Shown here: piece by piece, positions 8,937 to 18,287 of the stretch
How positions within the stretch are numbered: the first letter of the stretch is position 1
How the letters are laid out: every line of letters begins with the position of its first letter
From: an uncultured Dialister sp.
GTDB lineage: Bacteria; Bacillota; Negativicutes; Veillonellales; Dialisteraceae
Reading direction: 5' to 3'
Assembly (NCBI GenBank): GCA_900541485.1
Contig: UQJW01000004.1
Location: 65,148 to 129,147, forward strand
Length of the DNA: 64,000 nucleotides
The notes under the pieces: generated by a model
Database searches by the model: none
Seen by the model: only the letters and a program-made list of their open reading frames with translations
Told to the model about the DNA's origin: nothing
Program-made: the position numbers and the translations under genes

Positions 8937-9424
8937 TTTTTCCCTACTCTGACCCTCCCCGTATACGCCGCCACCGTAATGATTCTCTTGTATTTTTCAT
9001 CTCTCGTTTTCATTTCGATACGGTACCGGGAATCTCTTGCCGGCCCTGATTTCCCGAACCTTACGGATGATGTCCCTGCCGCAAAAACTATATCCTCCGG
9101 CAAAACACCACGGGGAGAAACTTCATACCGTCCCTTTCTTGTACCGTATACAGCTCTTCCCTCAGGCGTGGACGTACAATAAAAAACAAGCCCCAGTGAT
9201 TCATCGGGGTACAAAGACGATTCATTTCTCGCCGCCGACTCCACCTGCCGTAAAGCAGACGCCACCTCTTCCGCCGCTACCTCCAGCCGTTGCTCTCTCT
9301 GCCGGTTTCCGAAAAAAGGCATGACACAAAAGACGGCTGTCGTAAAAACGGCAAGCACAATCAAAATCTCAAAAAGTAAAAAACCGGGCCGTGAAAACGG
9401 CGGGATACATTTCCTGGCAGACAA
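8933..9424 (-). CDS. GspH/FimT-like minor prepilin
   Basis: A 163-residue protein with a leader ending SRPG, followed by FLLFEILIVLAVFTTAVFCV; cleavage after the glycine would leave phenylalanine at position 1 and glutamate at position 5. The segment QREQRLEVAAEEVASALRQ after the helix is typical of GspH/FimT pseudopilins. The gene starts 55 bases inside the end of the prepilin peptidase gene, an unusually long overlap but both frames look genuine. Confidence 0.78.
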   Translation of the reverse strand: MSARKCIPPFSRPGFLLFEILIVLAVFTTAVFCVMPFFGNRQREQRLEVAAEEVASALRQVESAARNESSLYPDESLGLVFYCTSTPEGRAVYGTRKGRYEVSPRGVLPEDIVFAAGTSSVRFGKSGPARDSRYRIEMKTRDEKYKRIITVAAYTGRVRVGKK

Positions 9425-9965
9425 AAGTCCCTACCCCTCCCAAAGCGATACAAGGACAAAAACGAAACGGATACGTTTTCGGAACGTGATAAAAAATGAG
9501 AAGAACGGCGGCCGCTGCCGCCCCGATCAGACAGGAACTCCAGATAAAAAAGAAAACCCCCGCCGGTTCCAGCCAAAAAGCAATGGCGGCGGATAAAAAA
9601 ATATCCCCCGTGCCGATACCTTCAGGAATAACAAAAAAGACCGCCCCGTAAACGAGAGCAGCCAGCAAAAAAGAAAGAAATCCTTCATAAAAAGAATGAT
9701 GAATTCCGCGGTAAACCGCACCTGTCAACAAAATAAGAAGACTCCAGCGGTCATCGACATAACCCGTTCTGTAATCCTCCACCGCCGGACCTGCCGACAA
9801 CAATGCCAATGATAAAAGAGGAGAAACAAAAAGAATCCCCGTACCCGCAAAAGCGGAACATAAAAAAAGAAAAGACGGATACAGTTTCCGGTAGAACGAG
9901 CTTTCTTTATACGAAAAATCTCTACCTGCCATTTCCATCTCTCCTGTGTATACCCCGGGAAACAT
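9369..9965 (-). CDS. Prepilin peptidase (A24 family), short form
   Basis: A 198-residue membrane protein with about six hydrophobic helices. Two catalytic aspartate motifs of A24 peptidases are visible: VEDYRTGYVDDRW near residue 61 and the GTGDIFL (GxGD) motif near residue 117. The N-terminal cytoplasmic domain with four cysteines and methyltransferase activity, present in PilD, is missing, so this may process prepilins without N-methylation. The ATG at 9965 overlaps the pilin stop as TGATG with a GGAGG just upstream; later ATGs at 9938 and 9932 also have a Shine-Dalgarno, so the start is uncertain by about 10 residues. Confidence 0.82.
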   Translation of the reverse strand: MFPGVYTGEMEMAGRDFSYKESSFYRKLYPSFLFLCSAFAGTGILFVSPLLSLALLSAGPAVEDYRTGYVDDRWSLLILLTGAVYRGIHHSFYEGFLSFLLAALVYGAVFFVIPEGIGTGDIFLSAAIAFWLEPAGVFFFIWSSCLIGAAAAAVLLIFYHVPKTYPFRFCPCIALGGVGTFVCQEMYPAVFTARFFTF

Positions 9966-10363
9966 CAGCCTCCCTGTTTTTTCTCTCCCCCGAAAGAAGA
10001 GTAAGTATTTCCTTTGAAAGAATAAGTCGCTTCTCCTGTCGTCGCATTCAATGTATATGACGTGTCCTTTACGGGCGGCTTGGGCTCACTTCTCAAAAAG
10101 CCGTCTTTCCCCGTTTCATCCACCATATCTTTAACGGACGACGGATACCTCCCGTTTTTCACATAATAAACTTCCGCCGCAGACCCGATGGCAGATAAAT
10201 CCGCCTGTATCCTGGCAACCTTGGCCTCATCCGTCATTCCGATGAAATTGGGAATCGCCACCGCCGCCAATATACCGAGTATCGCCACCACGATGAGAAG
10301 CTCAATCAGCATAAAACCCTTTCGTTTCTTCCCCGTTCCGGCTTTCAAAAAGCAGCACCTCAT
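9965..10363 (-). CDS. Type IV pilin-like major prepilin
   Basis: A 132-residue prepilin. The leader ends KKRKG and is followed by FMLIELLIVVAILGILAAVA, the near-invariant type IV pilin/GspG helix with glutamate at mature position 5. The remainder (IGSAAEVYYVKNGRYPSS) matches the small ComGC/GspG/PilE-type globular domain. No cysteine pair is evident. First gene of the leftward pilus operon, preceded by a GGGAG Shine-Dalgarno and a consensus promoter at about 10416-10444. The assembly ATPase and platform protein are not in this window. Confidence 0.9.
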   Translation of the reverse strand: MRCCFLKAGTGKKRKGFMLIELLIVVAILGILAAVAIPNFIGMTDEAKVARIQADLSAIGSAAEVYYVKNGRYPSSVKDMVDETGKDGFLRSEPKPPVKDTSYTLNATTGEATYSFKGNTYSSFGGEKKQGG

Positions 10364-10415
10364 TTTTATCTCCCGCTAATTAAATTCAAAATAATACATA
10401 AATATTTCTTTTAAA

Positions 10416-10444
10416 ATTATAATATAAATTTATTTTTCATTCAA
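10416..10444 (-). promoter_or_regulatory. Promoter of the pilus operon
   Basis: On the minus strand TTGAAT (10439-10444) and TATAAT (10416-10421) are separated by exactly 17 bases, a near-consensus sigma-A promoter about 50 bases ahead of the major pilin start. An inverted repeat of AAAGTTA/TAACTTT lies just upstream at about 10450-10469 and could be an operator or part of an AT-rich UP element. Confidence 0.7.
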
Positions 10445-10534
10445 TCCTTAAAGTTATTTTTTTAACTTTTTCTTTTTTTCTGCAAATGGTAAAATAAAAA
10501 TAATATAGTTAAGTAATGGAGGGAGGAAAATACA

Positions 10535-11257
10535 ATGAACGACGAAAAAATAAAAGAAACTGCCGAATCCGCCATCTTGGAAAATCCCGGCCGGCGAATC
10601 ATTTCTTTTTCCCTGAACGGTGCAACATATTGGATCAAAAGAAAACTGAGTAACCGGAGAAACACATGGATCAAATACTCTGCAGAAAAAGAATTTCTTT
10701 ACGAAGTGGCTCGCATCACGATTGCCGCACGAGTACATCCCGAACTTGTCCCCCACATCGAAGTACTTACCCCTGACTATATCGTTACTGCCGACAGCGG
10801 TCCTGATTTGTGCTACTGGATGAAAACTCCGGACCTTGATAAAGATGAAAAATTGCGTATTTTAGAATTGACCGGAGCAGGACTTGCAACACTTCATAAA
10901 AGTGACATTATTCACGGACGCCCCGCCTTGCGGGACATTACCTGCAAAAATGAAAACATCACTTTTCTGGACTGGCAGAGCCGTCTCTATTTTAAAGATA
11001 TTTCAAAGCAAAAAATACAAGATGTACTCATGCTTCTCCACGGTCTCTACAGGGAAAATTATACAGAGGAAGCACTTTATGCCGGCGCTCTCGAAAAAGG
11101 GTACAAAAATGCAGCCGGTGAAGAAACATGGGAAGAAACAAGTCAGTTGTTAAAAAAATACCGCCTGATTGGACAAGCAGCTAAAAAGTTAAACCGGTTT
11201 CACTGGAAAGATATAGAGGCAACGAAGAAGATTTATGCCCATTTTTACCAAACGTAA
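10535..11257 (+). CDS. WaaP/Bud32-like small kinase, possibly LPS core kinase
   Basis: A 240-residue protein with a minimal protein-kinase fold. Visible are an N-terminal lysine-bearing strand (YWIKRKLSNRR), a catalytic-loop-like HGRPALRDI around residue 130 and a metal-binding-like FLDWQSR. The HGRPALRDI form is seen in bacterial RIO/Bud32-like kinases annotated as lipopolysaccharide (Kdo or heptose) kinases. It stands alone, divergent from the pilus operon and next to LPS transferase genes, which fits phosphorylation of the LPS core. The Shine-Dalgarno is GGAGGGAGG. The substrate is inferred from context only. Confidence 0.65.
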   Translation: MNDEKIKETAESAILENPGRRIISFSLNGATYWIKRKLSNRRNTWIKYSAEKEFLYEVARITIAARVHPELVPHIEVLTPDYIVTADSGPDLCYWMKTPDLDKDEKLRILELTGAGLATLHKSDIIHGRPALRDITCKNENITFLDWQSRLYFKDISKQKIQDVLMLLHGLYRENYTEEALYAGALEKGYKNAAGEETWEETSQLLKKYRLIGQAAKKLNRFHWKDIEATKKIYAHFYQT

Positions 11258-11373
11258 AATTCTTTCAATACATATCCGCCGGTTAGCATCTGTTTTATTT
11301 TATTCTCACCTGAGGATAACAAGAAATATCTTACCTTAACGAGTCAAAATTTAATAATATGAGAAATTTCCAT

Positions 11374-11405
11374 AAAAAAGATGTTGAAACGACATCTTTT
11401 TTTTA
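11374..11405. terminator. Bidirectional rho-independent terminator
   Basis: AAAAAGATGT and ACATCTTTTT form a stem around a GAAAC-type loop, with A- and T-runs on the two sides. It lies between the convergent ends of the kinase gene and the GT9 gene. Confidence 0.85.
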
Positions 11406-12491
11406 TTAGCATGAAACAGCGCCGGAATCTTTTAATGCTTTTTCACCGGCCTCAATAACCTCTTCTACAGTAATATGAGAAATCGGAACGTATTTTCCTG
11501 ATTTTATAATTTTATTAACATGCTCCGGTCCTACCGGCATATCCCAGGATGAAATTGCTTTAGAAAATTTACCTAAGGGTCCGTGAAATTTTGCATTACT
11601 CGGTCCAAACATAGAAATAGTCGGAACTCCCCGACTGTCTGCCACATACATTGGTCCGCTGTCATTGGTAAAAAACAATACACATCTTCCGGCGGCCGCC
11701 ATAAACTCACCCATCGTAAACCTTCCTGCTGCCACAACATGTTTATGTGTCATTCCGGAAACTGCTTTTTGAATTAGAGGGAGCTCCCCGGATACACCAA
11801 AAAACACCGGTATATATCCTTTACCGGCAAAATGCTCTGCTACCCTTCCGTAATTTTCTGCCGGCCAATTTTTTTCTTTTGTAGAGCTTCCCACAGAAAA
11901 ACCAATCAGCTTGTCTTCACTTTCTATATGTTCAGATTCAAAAAATAAATCTGCTTTTCTTTCCCATGTTTCACAAGTATAGGTTTTCATTCCATGATGC
12001 TGCAAATCCTTTACTCCAAGGCAGGAAAGCACACGGAGATACTTATCTACAGCATGAGAATTATATGTTTCCACAAGAATCGGCCAGTCCATAAATAAAC
12101 GATCAATTCTTGTTCCCGGTTCTCCCGCCCATTTTTTTGAATTCATCGCAAACGCTAAAAGTGAGCTTCTGGCTGTACCATGTAAAACAATTAACAAATC
12201 GGGATTCATTTTCGCTATTTTTCTGCCTGTCGTCCACGTTGCAAAAAATCCTTTTTCTTTTCCATGTCGGTCAAAAGGAATAATCATATCAATATTCGGA
12301 TTATATTTTACTGATTCCCGGCAACCGGAATCCATTACCAAAATTATTTTACTTCCCTCGGCTTCCCGCCTTAACACCTCAAGAAAAGGAGTAATTGATA
12401 CCATATCCCCGAAATAAAGCATATAAATAATTACAATTGTTTTATTTTTTAAATCTGCCTGTACATAATCTGTATAGTTCATAATCAGCAC
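11406..12491 (-). CDS. GT9 family glycosyltransferase (heptosyltransferase-like)
   Basis: A 361-residue GT9 enzyme. The N-terminal half has IIYMLYFGDMVSITPFLEVLRRE, the GT9 version of the acceptor-domain start. The C-terminal half has IGFSVGSSTKEKNWPAENYGRV, the donor-phosphate loop with the K-x-W-P signature, and VLFFTNDSGPMYVAD with the D-S-G-P motif. GT9 enzymes transfer ADP-heptose or related sugars to the LPS inner core. It overlaps the end of the upstream GT4 gene by 7 bases, so both are read together leftward. Confidence 0.88.
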   Translation of the reverse strand: MLIMNYTDYVQADLKNKTIVIIYMLYFGDMVSITPFLEVLRREAEGSKIILVMDSGCRESVKYNPNIDMIIPFDRHGKEKGFFATWTTGRKIAKMNPDLLIVLHGTARSSLLAFAMNSKKWAGEPGTRIDRLFMDWPILVETYNSHAVDKYLRVLSCLGVKDLQHHGMKTYTCETWERKADLFFESEHIESEDKLIGFSVGSSTKEKNWPAENYGRVAEHFAGKGYIPVFFGVSGELPLIQKAVSGMTHKHVVAAGRFTMGEFMAAAGRCVLFFTNDSGPMYVADSRGVPTISMFGPSNAKFHGPLGKFSKAISSWDMPVGPEHVNKIIKSGKYVPISHITVEEVIEAGEKALKDSGAVSC

Positions 12492-13660
12492 CCTACCGTT
12501 TTTTTAATTAAATTCTCCCAAGCATCCCATACTTTGTCGGGATAAAATAACTCCATCGACTTAGCCGCATTATCTCCCAACTGTTTTCTCAATGATTTAT
12601 TTTCAATTATTTTTTTGAGTGCTTCCGAAAACGATTCGACTCCGTCTTCTGCTAAAAAACCATTTTCTCCATTTTTAATCAGTTCATTGACTGCCGGACA
12701 ATTCTTATAGCCTACTGCAGGCAAACCAACTGACATAGCCTCTGTCAAAGCAAGCGGAAATCCTTCATGATGACTGGGGAATGCAAAAACATCCGTCTCT
12801 TTCCAAACCGAATCCATGTCTGTAGTAGTTCCCTTTAAAAATATTCTTTTTTCCATTCCTTTCTTACTGATAAGTCTTTTTAGCATCGTAACATACGGCT
12901 TATCATACATGGCCCCCCGGATATGCACATCCCACTCAGGGTACTCATTTGCAATTCTTGAAAAAGCTTCTACTAATAAATGTTGTCTTTTCGTTCTTCC
13001 CGTTACACGCCCTACATTCGTTATAATATATGTTTCTTTATTTCTGCACAGATCCACTTTAAATCGGGGAACAGGAACAGAATTAGGAATATATACAAAA
13101 CGGTCATATGGTAAATATTTGTCAGCTTTATTAATAAAAGAAGGCATCAAAACCTGAATCCATCGGCTTCTTAGCAGCGCATTTTTCTCTTTTTCCGGCG
13201 ATTTTGCAAAAATTTCATCCGGATCATTATGCAACATCGAAATAACAGGGATGTCCGTTTGTATTGCTCCGAGCAGTAGTCTTCCCGTCGGTTCTCTGAA
13301 CGAAATAATCACATCCGGTTTTGTTTTTGCAATCACATCCATCATTTCTTTTTTTAGTGCCAAAATACCTTTATAGTTCATATCTCTGGAAAGACTTTGG
13401 CTGAAAGGGCGTACTATTTCACGAGCCAACCTGTAAAAAAGAATGGGGCTTTTCTTTTTATCGCCCTCCGGCTGCAAAAGGTTGTAAATTTCTACCTCCG
13501 GAGCCATTTTAAAAAACGGATTTCCCGTTTTTCGGTCAAAAAAAACGGCTGAAACAGTATGTCCCCGTGCAGTCATAGCATTTGCCATATCTGACAGCAC
13601 ATGCTCAATTCCGCCGCTATATCCTACATATTTATGAAGATCTGCCAGTAAAATTTTCAT
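12485..13660 (-). CDS. GT4 family glycosyltransferase
   Basis: Start set at 13660 (MKILLADLHKYVG) because a GGAGAAA Shine-Dalgarno lies just upstream; 391 residues. GT-B retaining transferase of family GT4. The N-terminal SGGIEHVLSDMANAM is the glycine-rich acceptor-domain loop; the C-terminal half has FPSHHEGFPLALTEAM, the E-x7-E nucleotide-sugar motif. Clearly related to the next gene on the opposite strand over its whole length, with the same motif spacing and a shared ending. Probably adds a sugar to the LPS core or O-antigen. Confidence 0.88.
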   Translation of the reverse strand: MKILLADLHKYVGYSGGIEHVLSDMANAMTARGHTVSAVFFDRKTGNPFFKMAPEVEIYNLLQPEGDKKKSPILFYRLAREIVRPFSQSLSRDMNYKGILALKKEMMDVIAKTKPDVIISFREPTGRLLLGAIQTDIPVISMLHNDPDEIFAKSPEKEKNALLRSRWIQVLMPSFINKADKYLPYDRFVYIPNSVPVPRFKVDLCRNKETYIITNVGRVTGRTKRQHLLVEAFSRIANEYPEWDVHIRGAMYDKPYVTMLKRLISKKGMEKRIFLKGTTTDMDSVWKETDVFAFPSHHEGFPLALTEAMSVGLPAVGYKNCPAVNELIKNGENGFLAEDGVESFSEALKKIIENKSLRKQLGDNAAKSMELFYPDKVWDAWENLIKKTVGC

Positions 13661-13817
13661 GTTTTCTCCAAATATCAGAAATTCCAACTTCTATTATTTA
13701 CCATTATAATGATTTACTTCACCAAAACAAGACTGCCGGTTTTATTGAAAAAGCGAATCAATTTATAATATAATAATTAAAATTATATAATTACTGTTTA
13801 CTTTGAGGATTTAAATC

Positions 13818-15029
13818 ATGAAAATAGCTCTTGCTTTTTTTGAACAATTTATAAACATGAGTGGCGGAATTGAGCGTGTCTGTTGCAATCTGGCAAATGC
13901 TCTCGCTGAAAAAGGATATACCGTATCTATTATTTATGCTTATGGAAAAGACGGACATCCCTTTTATCAACTCAATCCGGAAATAAAATTGTATAATCTT
14001 ATGACACGAACCTCTAAAAAATGGAAACACAATTCCTTGGGCAAATGTGTTCCGCCACAGTCGAAATTGATCAGGGAAATACTCCGTTCTTTTAATAAAA
14101 GCTTAGGCCGTGACTATAATGAATCTGTAAAAGGCCGTATGATTCAGTCGGAAATCTCCCGATTATTTAATGAGATTACACCTGATCTTATTATATCTTT
14201 CCGCTACGAAACAAGTAACTATATTTTAAATTTTGCAAAAACAGATATTCCCCTTATTACGATGTTTCATATCTCGCCGGATATAGCGTTAAAAACCGCT
14301 CCCAAAGGTGAACTTTCCGCTATTGAAAAAAGTGTTTACGCCCAAGTTCTGCTCCCCGGAGATATAGAAAAGGTAAAAACCTACTGCCCTAAGGCTAATG
14401 TAATTTGTATTCCCAATTCTGTCCCCCAGTACAATAGACAGGCCAATCTGTCTGCTGAAAAAAAAGCATTCAAAATAATTAATGTTGCACGATTAAACAA
14501 AGCTCAAAAACAACAACATCTTCTGATTGAAGCATTTGGTAACCTTGCAAGCGAATTCCCGGAATGGACTCTGGAATTTTGGGGTGGCGGTGATGAATCA
14601 CAATACCCGTACCGCAAAGAATTAGAAAACCTGATTGAGAAAAAAGGATTGGCTGCTCAAGTATTTTTAAAAGGAGAAAGCCGGGATATCCTGTCCGAAT
14701 ACGTGGATGCAGATATTTTTTGCCTTCCCAGTGCTTATGAGGGATTTCCCTTATCCCTGACAGAAGCGATGAGTGCCGGGCTTCCTGCTGTCGGCTTCAA
14801 TACCTGTCCTGCTGTCAATGAATTAATTGAAGACCACTATAACGGTATATTATCAGAAAATAATACAAATGCTTTGACAAATTCTTTAAGAGCTTTGATG
14901 GAAAATAAAGCGTTGCGTATAGAATTGGGAAGGAATGCCAAAAACTCCATGAAGTCTTATGCCCCCGATAAAATATGGGCCCAATGGGATGCATTAATCA
15001 GATCATCTGTTTCCAAGGAGAATGCATAA
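13818..15029 (+). CDS. GT4 family glycosyltransferase, relative of the divergent neighbour
   Basis: A 403-residue GT4 enzyme with SGGIERVCCNLANALAEKG near the N-terminus and LPSAYEGFPLSLTEAMSAG in the donor domain. Segments such as GLPAVGFNTCPAVNELI closely mirror the paralogue encoded on the other strand at 12.5-13.7 kb, so the pair probably arose by duplication with inversion. First gene of a rightward run (GT4, GT8, O-antigen ligase, GT2, TupA-like) with adjacent or overlapping ends. Confidence 0.88.
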   Translation: MKIALAFFEQFINMSGGIERVCCNLANALAEKGYTVSIIYAYGKDGHPFYQLNPEIKLYNLMTRTSKKWKHNSLGKCVPPQSKLIREILRSFNKSLGRDYNESVKGRMIQSEISRLFNEITPDLIISFRYETSNYILNFAKTDIPLITMFHISPDIALKTAPKGELSAIEKSVYAQVLLPGDIEKVKTYCPKANVICIPNSVPQYNRQANLSAEKKAFKIINVARLNKAQKQQHLLIEAFGNLASEFPEWTLEFWGGGDESQYPYRKELENLIEKKGLAAQVFLKGESRDILSEYVDADIFCLPSAYEGFPLSLTEAMSAGLPAVGFNTCPAVNELIEDHYNGILSENNTNALTNSLRALMENKALRIELGRNAKNSMKSYAPDKIWAQWDALIRSSVSKENA

Positions 15030-16061
15030 ATGATACAAGAAGAAAACTCTACTTTGTTTGATACTATAATTACCGGTGAAAAAGTCATATGCCCTGCTTT
15101 AGAGAAAAACCGGGAACTGCCGGTTTATGATTTTGCATTCGGCAGCTCTCCTGACTATGTATGCCGGATAGGTGTAACTATAGCTTCTATTTTAGAAAAT
15201 AATCCGGACTTACATCTGCGTTTTAATATTTTCATACGTGAAATCAGCAAGAACGATTTAGAAAAGCTGACTATTTTGTCTGATACAGGCGGTTGTCAAA
15301 TTATTCTCTATTTTGTAGATGATATGCCCTTCACCCCTATGTTGCATGAAGACAAACAGGCATCTATTTTTTATCGTTTTTTATTTGCTCCGATTCTTGC
15401 AAAAAAGGGTAGCTCACGTATTTTCAGCATTGATGGCGATGTTTTATGCAACGGCTCAATCAGTAGTCTGCTTTCCGTTGATTTTAACGGAAAAATTGCA
15501 GCCGCCGTTCGTGATACAAGCGAAGAATATGCCGATTACCGACGTAGCCTTGTAGGTACAAAGCAATATTTTAATTCCGGTATGATTATGATTGACACGG
15601 CAGCCTGGAACGATAATAAAATTTCGGAAAAATGCTGGGACTTAGCCATTGAACGACGCAAATCAGGAAAACATCTCCATTCGCACGACCAGGATATCCT
15701 GAATATACTTTTAAATAATGATATTTTGCTTCTACCGCCTAAATACAACTACATTTATAATTTAGACATGAAAAGCTTCTTTCAAAAGCAATCACCCATT
15801 CATTTTGACAAATCTGCTGTATTTATCCATTACGCAGGAGTAGTAAAACCTTGGCGCACATGGATTCAAGACTTATATGGTGTGAAACTGTACAGGAATG
15901 CCTGGCTGGCGTCTCCCTGGAAAGATGTCCCGTTGACCGGATTCACGCGACACAAAGATATTCACCAGGCTGCCAGACATGCACGGAGAATGCATAATTA
16001 CAAAGAAATGCTGTCGCTGTATATGAAATATCTGTTCACTAAACTGGGAGTCTCGAAATGA
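15030..16061 (+). CDS. GT8 family glycosyltransferase (LPS glucosyl/galactosyltransferase-like)
   Basis: A 343-residue GT8 enzyme. The N-terminal segment FGSSPDYVCRIGVTIASILENNP matches the family start, though the first 30 residues are an unusual extension. IFSIDGDVLCNGSI carries the DxD metal-binding motif, and YFNSGMIMID and HDQDILN are conserved GT8 motifs. GT8 enzymes such as WaaI/WaaJ/WaaR add hexoses to the LPS outer core. The ATG is directly after the stop of the GT4 gene with an AAGGAG upstream, and the end overlaps the O-antigen ligase start by 4 bases. Confidence 0.9.
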   Translation: MIQEENSTLFDTIITGEKVICPALEKNRELPVYDFAFGSSPDYVCRIGVTIASILENNPDLHLRFNIFIREISKNDLEKLTILSDTGGCQIILYFVDDMPFTPMLHEDKQASIFYRFLFAPILAKKGSSRIFSIDGDVLCNGSISSLLSVDFNGKIAAAVRDTSEEYADYRRSLVGTKQYFNSGMIMIDTAAWNDNKISEKCWDLAIERRKSGKHLHSHDQDILNILLNNDILLLPPKYNYIYNLDMKSFFQKQSPIHFDKSAVFIHYAGVVKPWRTWIQDLYGVKLYRNAWLASPWKDVPLTGFTRHKDIHQAARHARRMHNYKEMLSLYMKYLFTKLGVSK

Positions 16062-17278
16062 TAAAAACCAATTGCTTCGCCAATTTAACCGCTATTCTTA
16101 TTGCTTGGGGAGTAACTACCGACCATTATACTAATATCGGCTATTCCATATCTATGATTTCCTTTGCTCTTTTTTTGCTTTATGATTTTTATACAAGAAA
16201 ATCTTTAGCAAAACCGGATATTCCAAAATATATAGGACTGGCAATTATTATTCTTTATGGGACTCTCGCCGCGGTCAGTATTTTTCATGTAGATAATACA
16301 AATAATATATATGGCGGTTATTATAGTTTATTGAGCTTTATAGAAAATACACTTTCCTTTTTTATGATTCTTTATATCGGCCAAACTTATGATGTCAGAT
16401 TGTCTGTAAATGCAACGATTATAGGAATTACATCTGCCCTCTGCGGTTACGGCTTGTGGGAGTATTTTTTCACTGACAAAACCGTTTTGGATAGTTTTTA
16501 TTTTTCCTCTCACAGCCCCACCTTTATTTTAATTTTATTTGTTCCGTTCATTCTTGCATTTGCCATTGCCCACAATCACAAGGTTGTTGCCCTCCAAAAA
16601 GCAGGTTATATCATTTTATTATTACTTTGTATTCTCACCTTATATTTCTGTCAGGTGCGAGGTGTCTACCTGGCTATCCTCATTGCATCAACTTGTCTCA
16701 TGTTCATACTGTTTCGTCTTAATTTATGGAAGCTTTTATCGCATAAATTAAAGTACGCCTTACTTGTTTTATTCATTTCTACTATTGCATTCTGTGTTGC
16801 TCCTTCCCTAAATATAAACTCTACCTACCCTGATAGAGCATCCGGCGGTGAACGGATAATGATGTGGGAGAGCAGTTACCAGATGTTTATTGATCATCCT
16901 GTCACCGGCATCGGTTTGAATGAATGGCAGGCTGCTTACGCTGAAGGTAAATACCATCCCGTTGAAAGTAAAGAAGCCGGTCAGAATTTTCCTCATAATG
17001 TATTTATTTATTTTTTAAGTACCGGCGGATTCCTTTCTTTTATCGCCTATCTTTTATACTGCGCATTTATATTTAAGCATTTATACAACCTTATCAAATC
17101 AAATCCCTTTAACCCCTATCCATGGGCTATGATGTTTGCTTTTTCCGGAATCACTGCCTATGGTTTAACGGACGGGGGTATCATTTTTAAATACGTCGCA
17201 AGAACATATTATTTCCTTTTGGGATATACCCTTATATTAGTAAAACAATCCCGACCGGAAGAGCGAAAGGGCGTATAA
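16058..17278 (+). CDS. O-antigen ligase / polymerase family membrane protein
   Basis: A 406-residue polytopic protein with about 11-12 hydrophobic helices and a large loop containing RASGGERIMMWESSYQMF followed by HPVTGIGLNEW. This Wzy_C signature with the histidine-containing periplasmic loop (here QNFPHNVFIYFL) is shared by WaaL ligases and Wzy polymerases. A ligase would attach O-antigen to the lipid A core in the periplasm. Position among core and O-antigen transferases fits either role; ligase versus polymerase cannot be decided from one sequence. Confidence 0.82.
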   Translation: MIKTNCFANLTAILIAWGVTTDHYTNIGYSISMISFALFLLYDFYTRKSLAKPDIPKYIGLAIIILYGTLAAVSIFHVDNTNNIYGGYYSLLSFIENTLSFFMILYIGQTYDVRLSVNATIIGITSALCGYGLWEYFFTDKTVLDSFYFSSHSPTFILILFVPFILAFAIAHNHKVVALQKAGYIILLLLCILTLYFCQVRGVYLAILIASTCLMFILFRLNLWKLLSHKLKYALLVLFISTIAFCVAPSLNINSTYPDRASGGERIMMWESSYQMFIDHPVTGIGLNEWQAAYAEGKYHPVESKEAGQNFPHNVFIYFLSTGGFLSFIAYLLYCAFIFKHLYNLIKSNPFNPYPWAMMFAFSGITAYGLTDGGIIFKYVARTYYFLLGYTLILVKQSRPEERKGV

Positions 17279-17281
17279 TTC

Positions 17282-18259
17282 ATGTCTCCCGTTATCTCTA
17301 TTATCATCCCCGTTTATAACATGGAAAAATATTTGGACCGCTGTATTGAAAGTGTTATTTCCCAAACCTTCAAAAATTGGGAGGTAATACTTATCGATGA
17401 CGGCTCTACCGACTCATCCCCCGACATCTGTGAAAAATACTCACTTCTCGACATACGAATTAAAACTATTCACCAAAAAAATCAGGGACCTAGTGCTTCC
17501 AGAAATAAAGGACTGGATTTAATGACCGGAGACTTTGTTTATTTTCTTGACTCCGATGATTTTTTGCCTCCCGATGCATTGGATTTTTTATATACTGTTG
17601 CCAAAAAAAATGATGCCGATATAGTAATGGCCGGTCATAAAAGAGTTGAAAAGACAGGACTGGTTCACCGGGATTACCCGAATTGGCCCGATTATGGTTC
17701 TACCCAGGAAATCCAGGCCGCATTATTACAGAACCGGATTCCCTCTTTTGCATGGGGTAAACTTTATAAAAGCAACTTATGGAAAGATTTACGCTGGCCT
17801 GTAAATCTTCTCATGGAAGATTTATATATTATGCCCCATATTTTTTACAAGGCCAATAAAATTATTCTTTCTAACAAATCCTGCTACTACTACAGCCATG
17901 AAAATCCGGGCAGCATAATGAATGGTCTGAATAATAAATATATACGCCTCTACTATTACAAATTTCTGGCTTGGGAACAACATGAGAAGCTGGCATTAAA
18001 ACATGCTCCCCACCTCGCTCCGGAATGTGCCGGAAATGCGATTCATGCCTGCATTCGCAGTATATGTCTCAATTCGGGAAATGATTTTATCTCAAACGAT
18101 GAAATTGACAGGATGAAAACTTATTTGTCCATGCATCAGGATACTCCCCTTAAGATGGTTAACGGACTATTAAGGTACTTGATTATAAATGGCTTTTCTA
18201 TCCCTATAAAAGCGATAGGAACCCTGCAAAGAAAAATCATGTCGTTTAAAAAACATTAA
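17282..18259 (+). CDS. GT2 family glycosyltransferase
   Basis: A 325-residue GT-A inverting transferase of family GT2. It begins SPVISIIIPVYNMEKYLDRC and has ILIDDGSTDSSPDIC, the first acidic motif, and VYFLDSDDFLPPDAL, the DxD motif. A WGKLYKSNL segment and a charged C-terminal part follow, as in LPS and capsule transferases. It lies 3 bases after the ligase gene and 28 bases before the broken TupA-like gene. Confidence 0.9.
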   Translation: MSPVISIIIPVYNMEKYLDRCIESVISQTFKNWEVILIDDGSTDSSPDICEKYSLLDIRIKTIHQKNQGPSASRNKGLDLMTGDFVYFLDSDDFLPPDALDFLYTVAKKNDADIVMAGHKRVEKTGLVHRDYPNWPDYGSTQEIQAALLQNRIPSFAWGKLYKSNLWKDLRWPVNLLMEDLYIMPHIFYKANKIILSNKSCYYYSHENPGSIMNGLNNKYIRLYYYKFLAWEQHEKLALKHAPHLAPECAGNAIHACIRSICLNSGNDFISNDEIDRMKTYLSMHQDTPLKMVNGLLRYLIINGFSIPIKAIGTLQRKIMSFKKH

Positions 18260-18287
18260 ATATGAATCATCAGAAAAGAGGTTTGCC

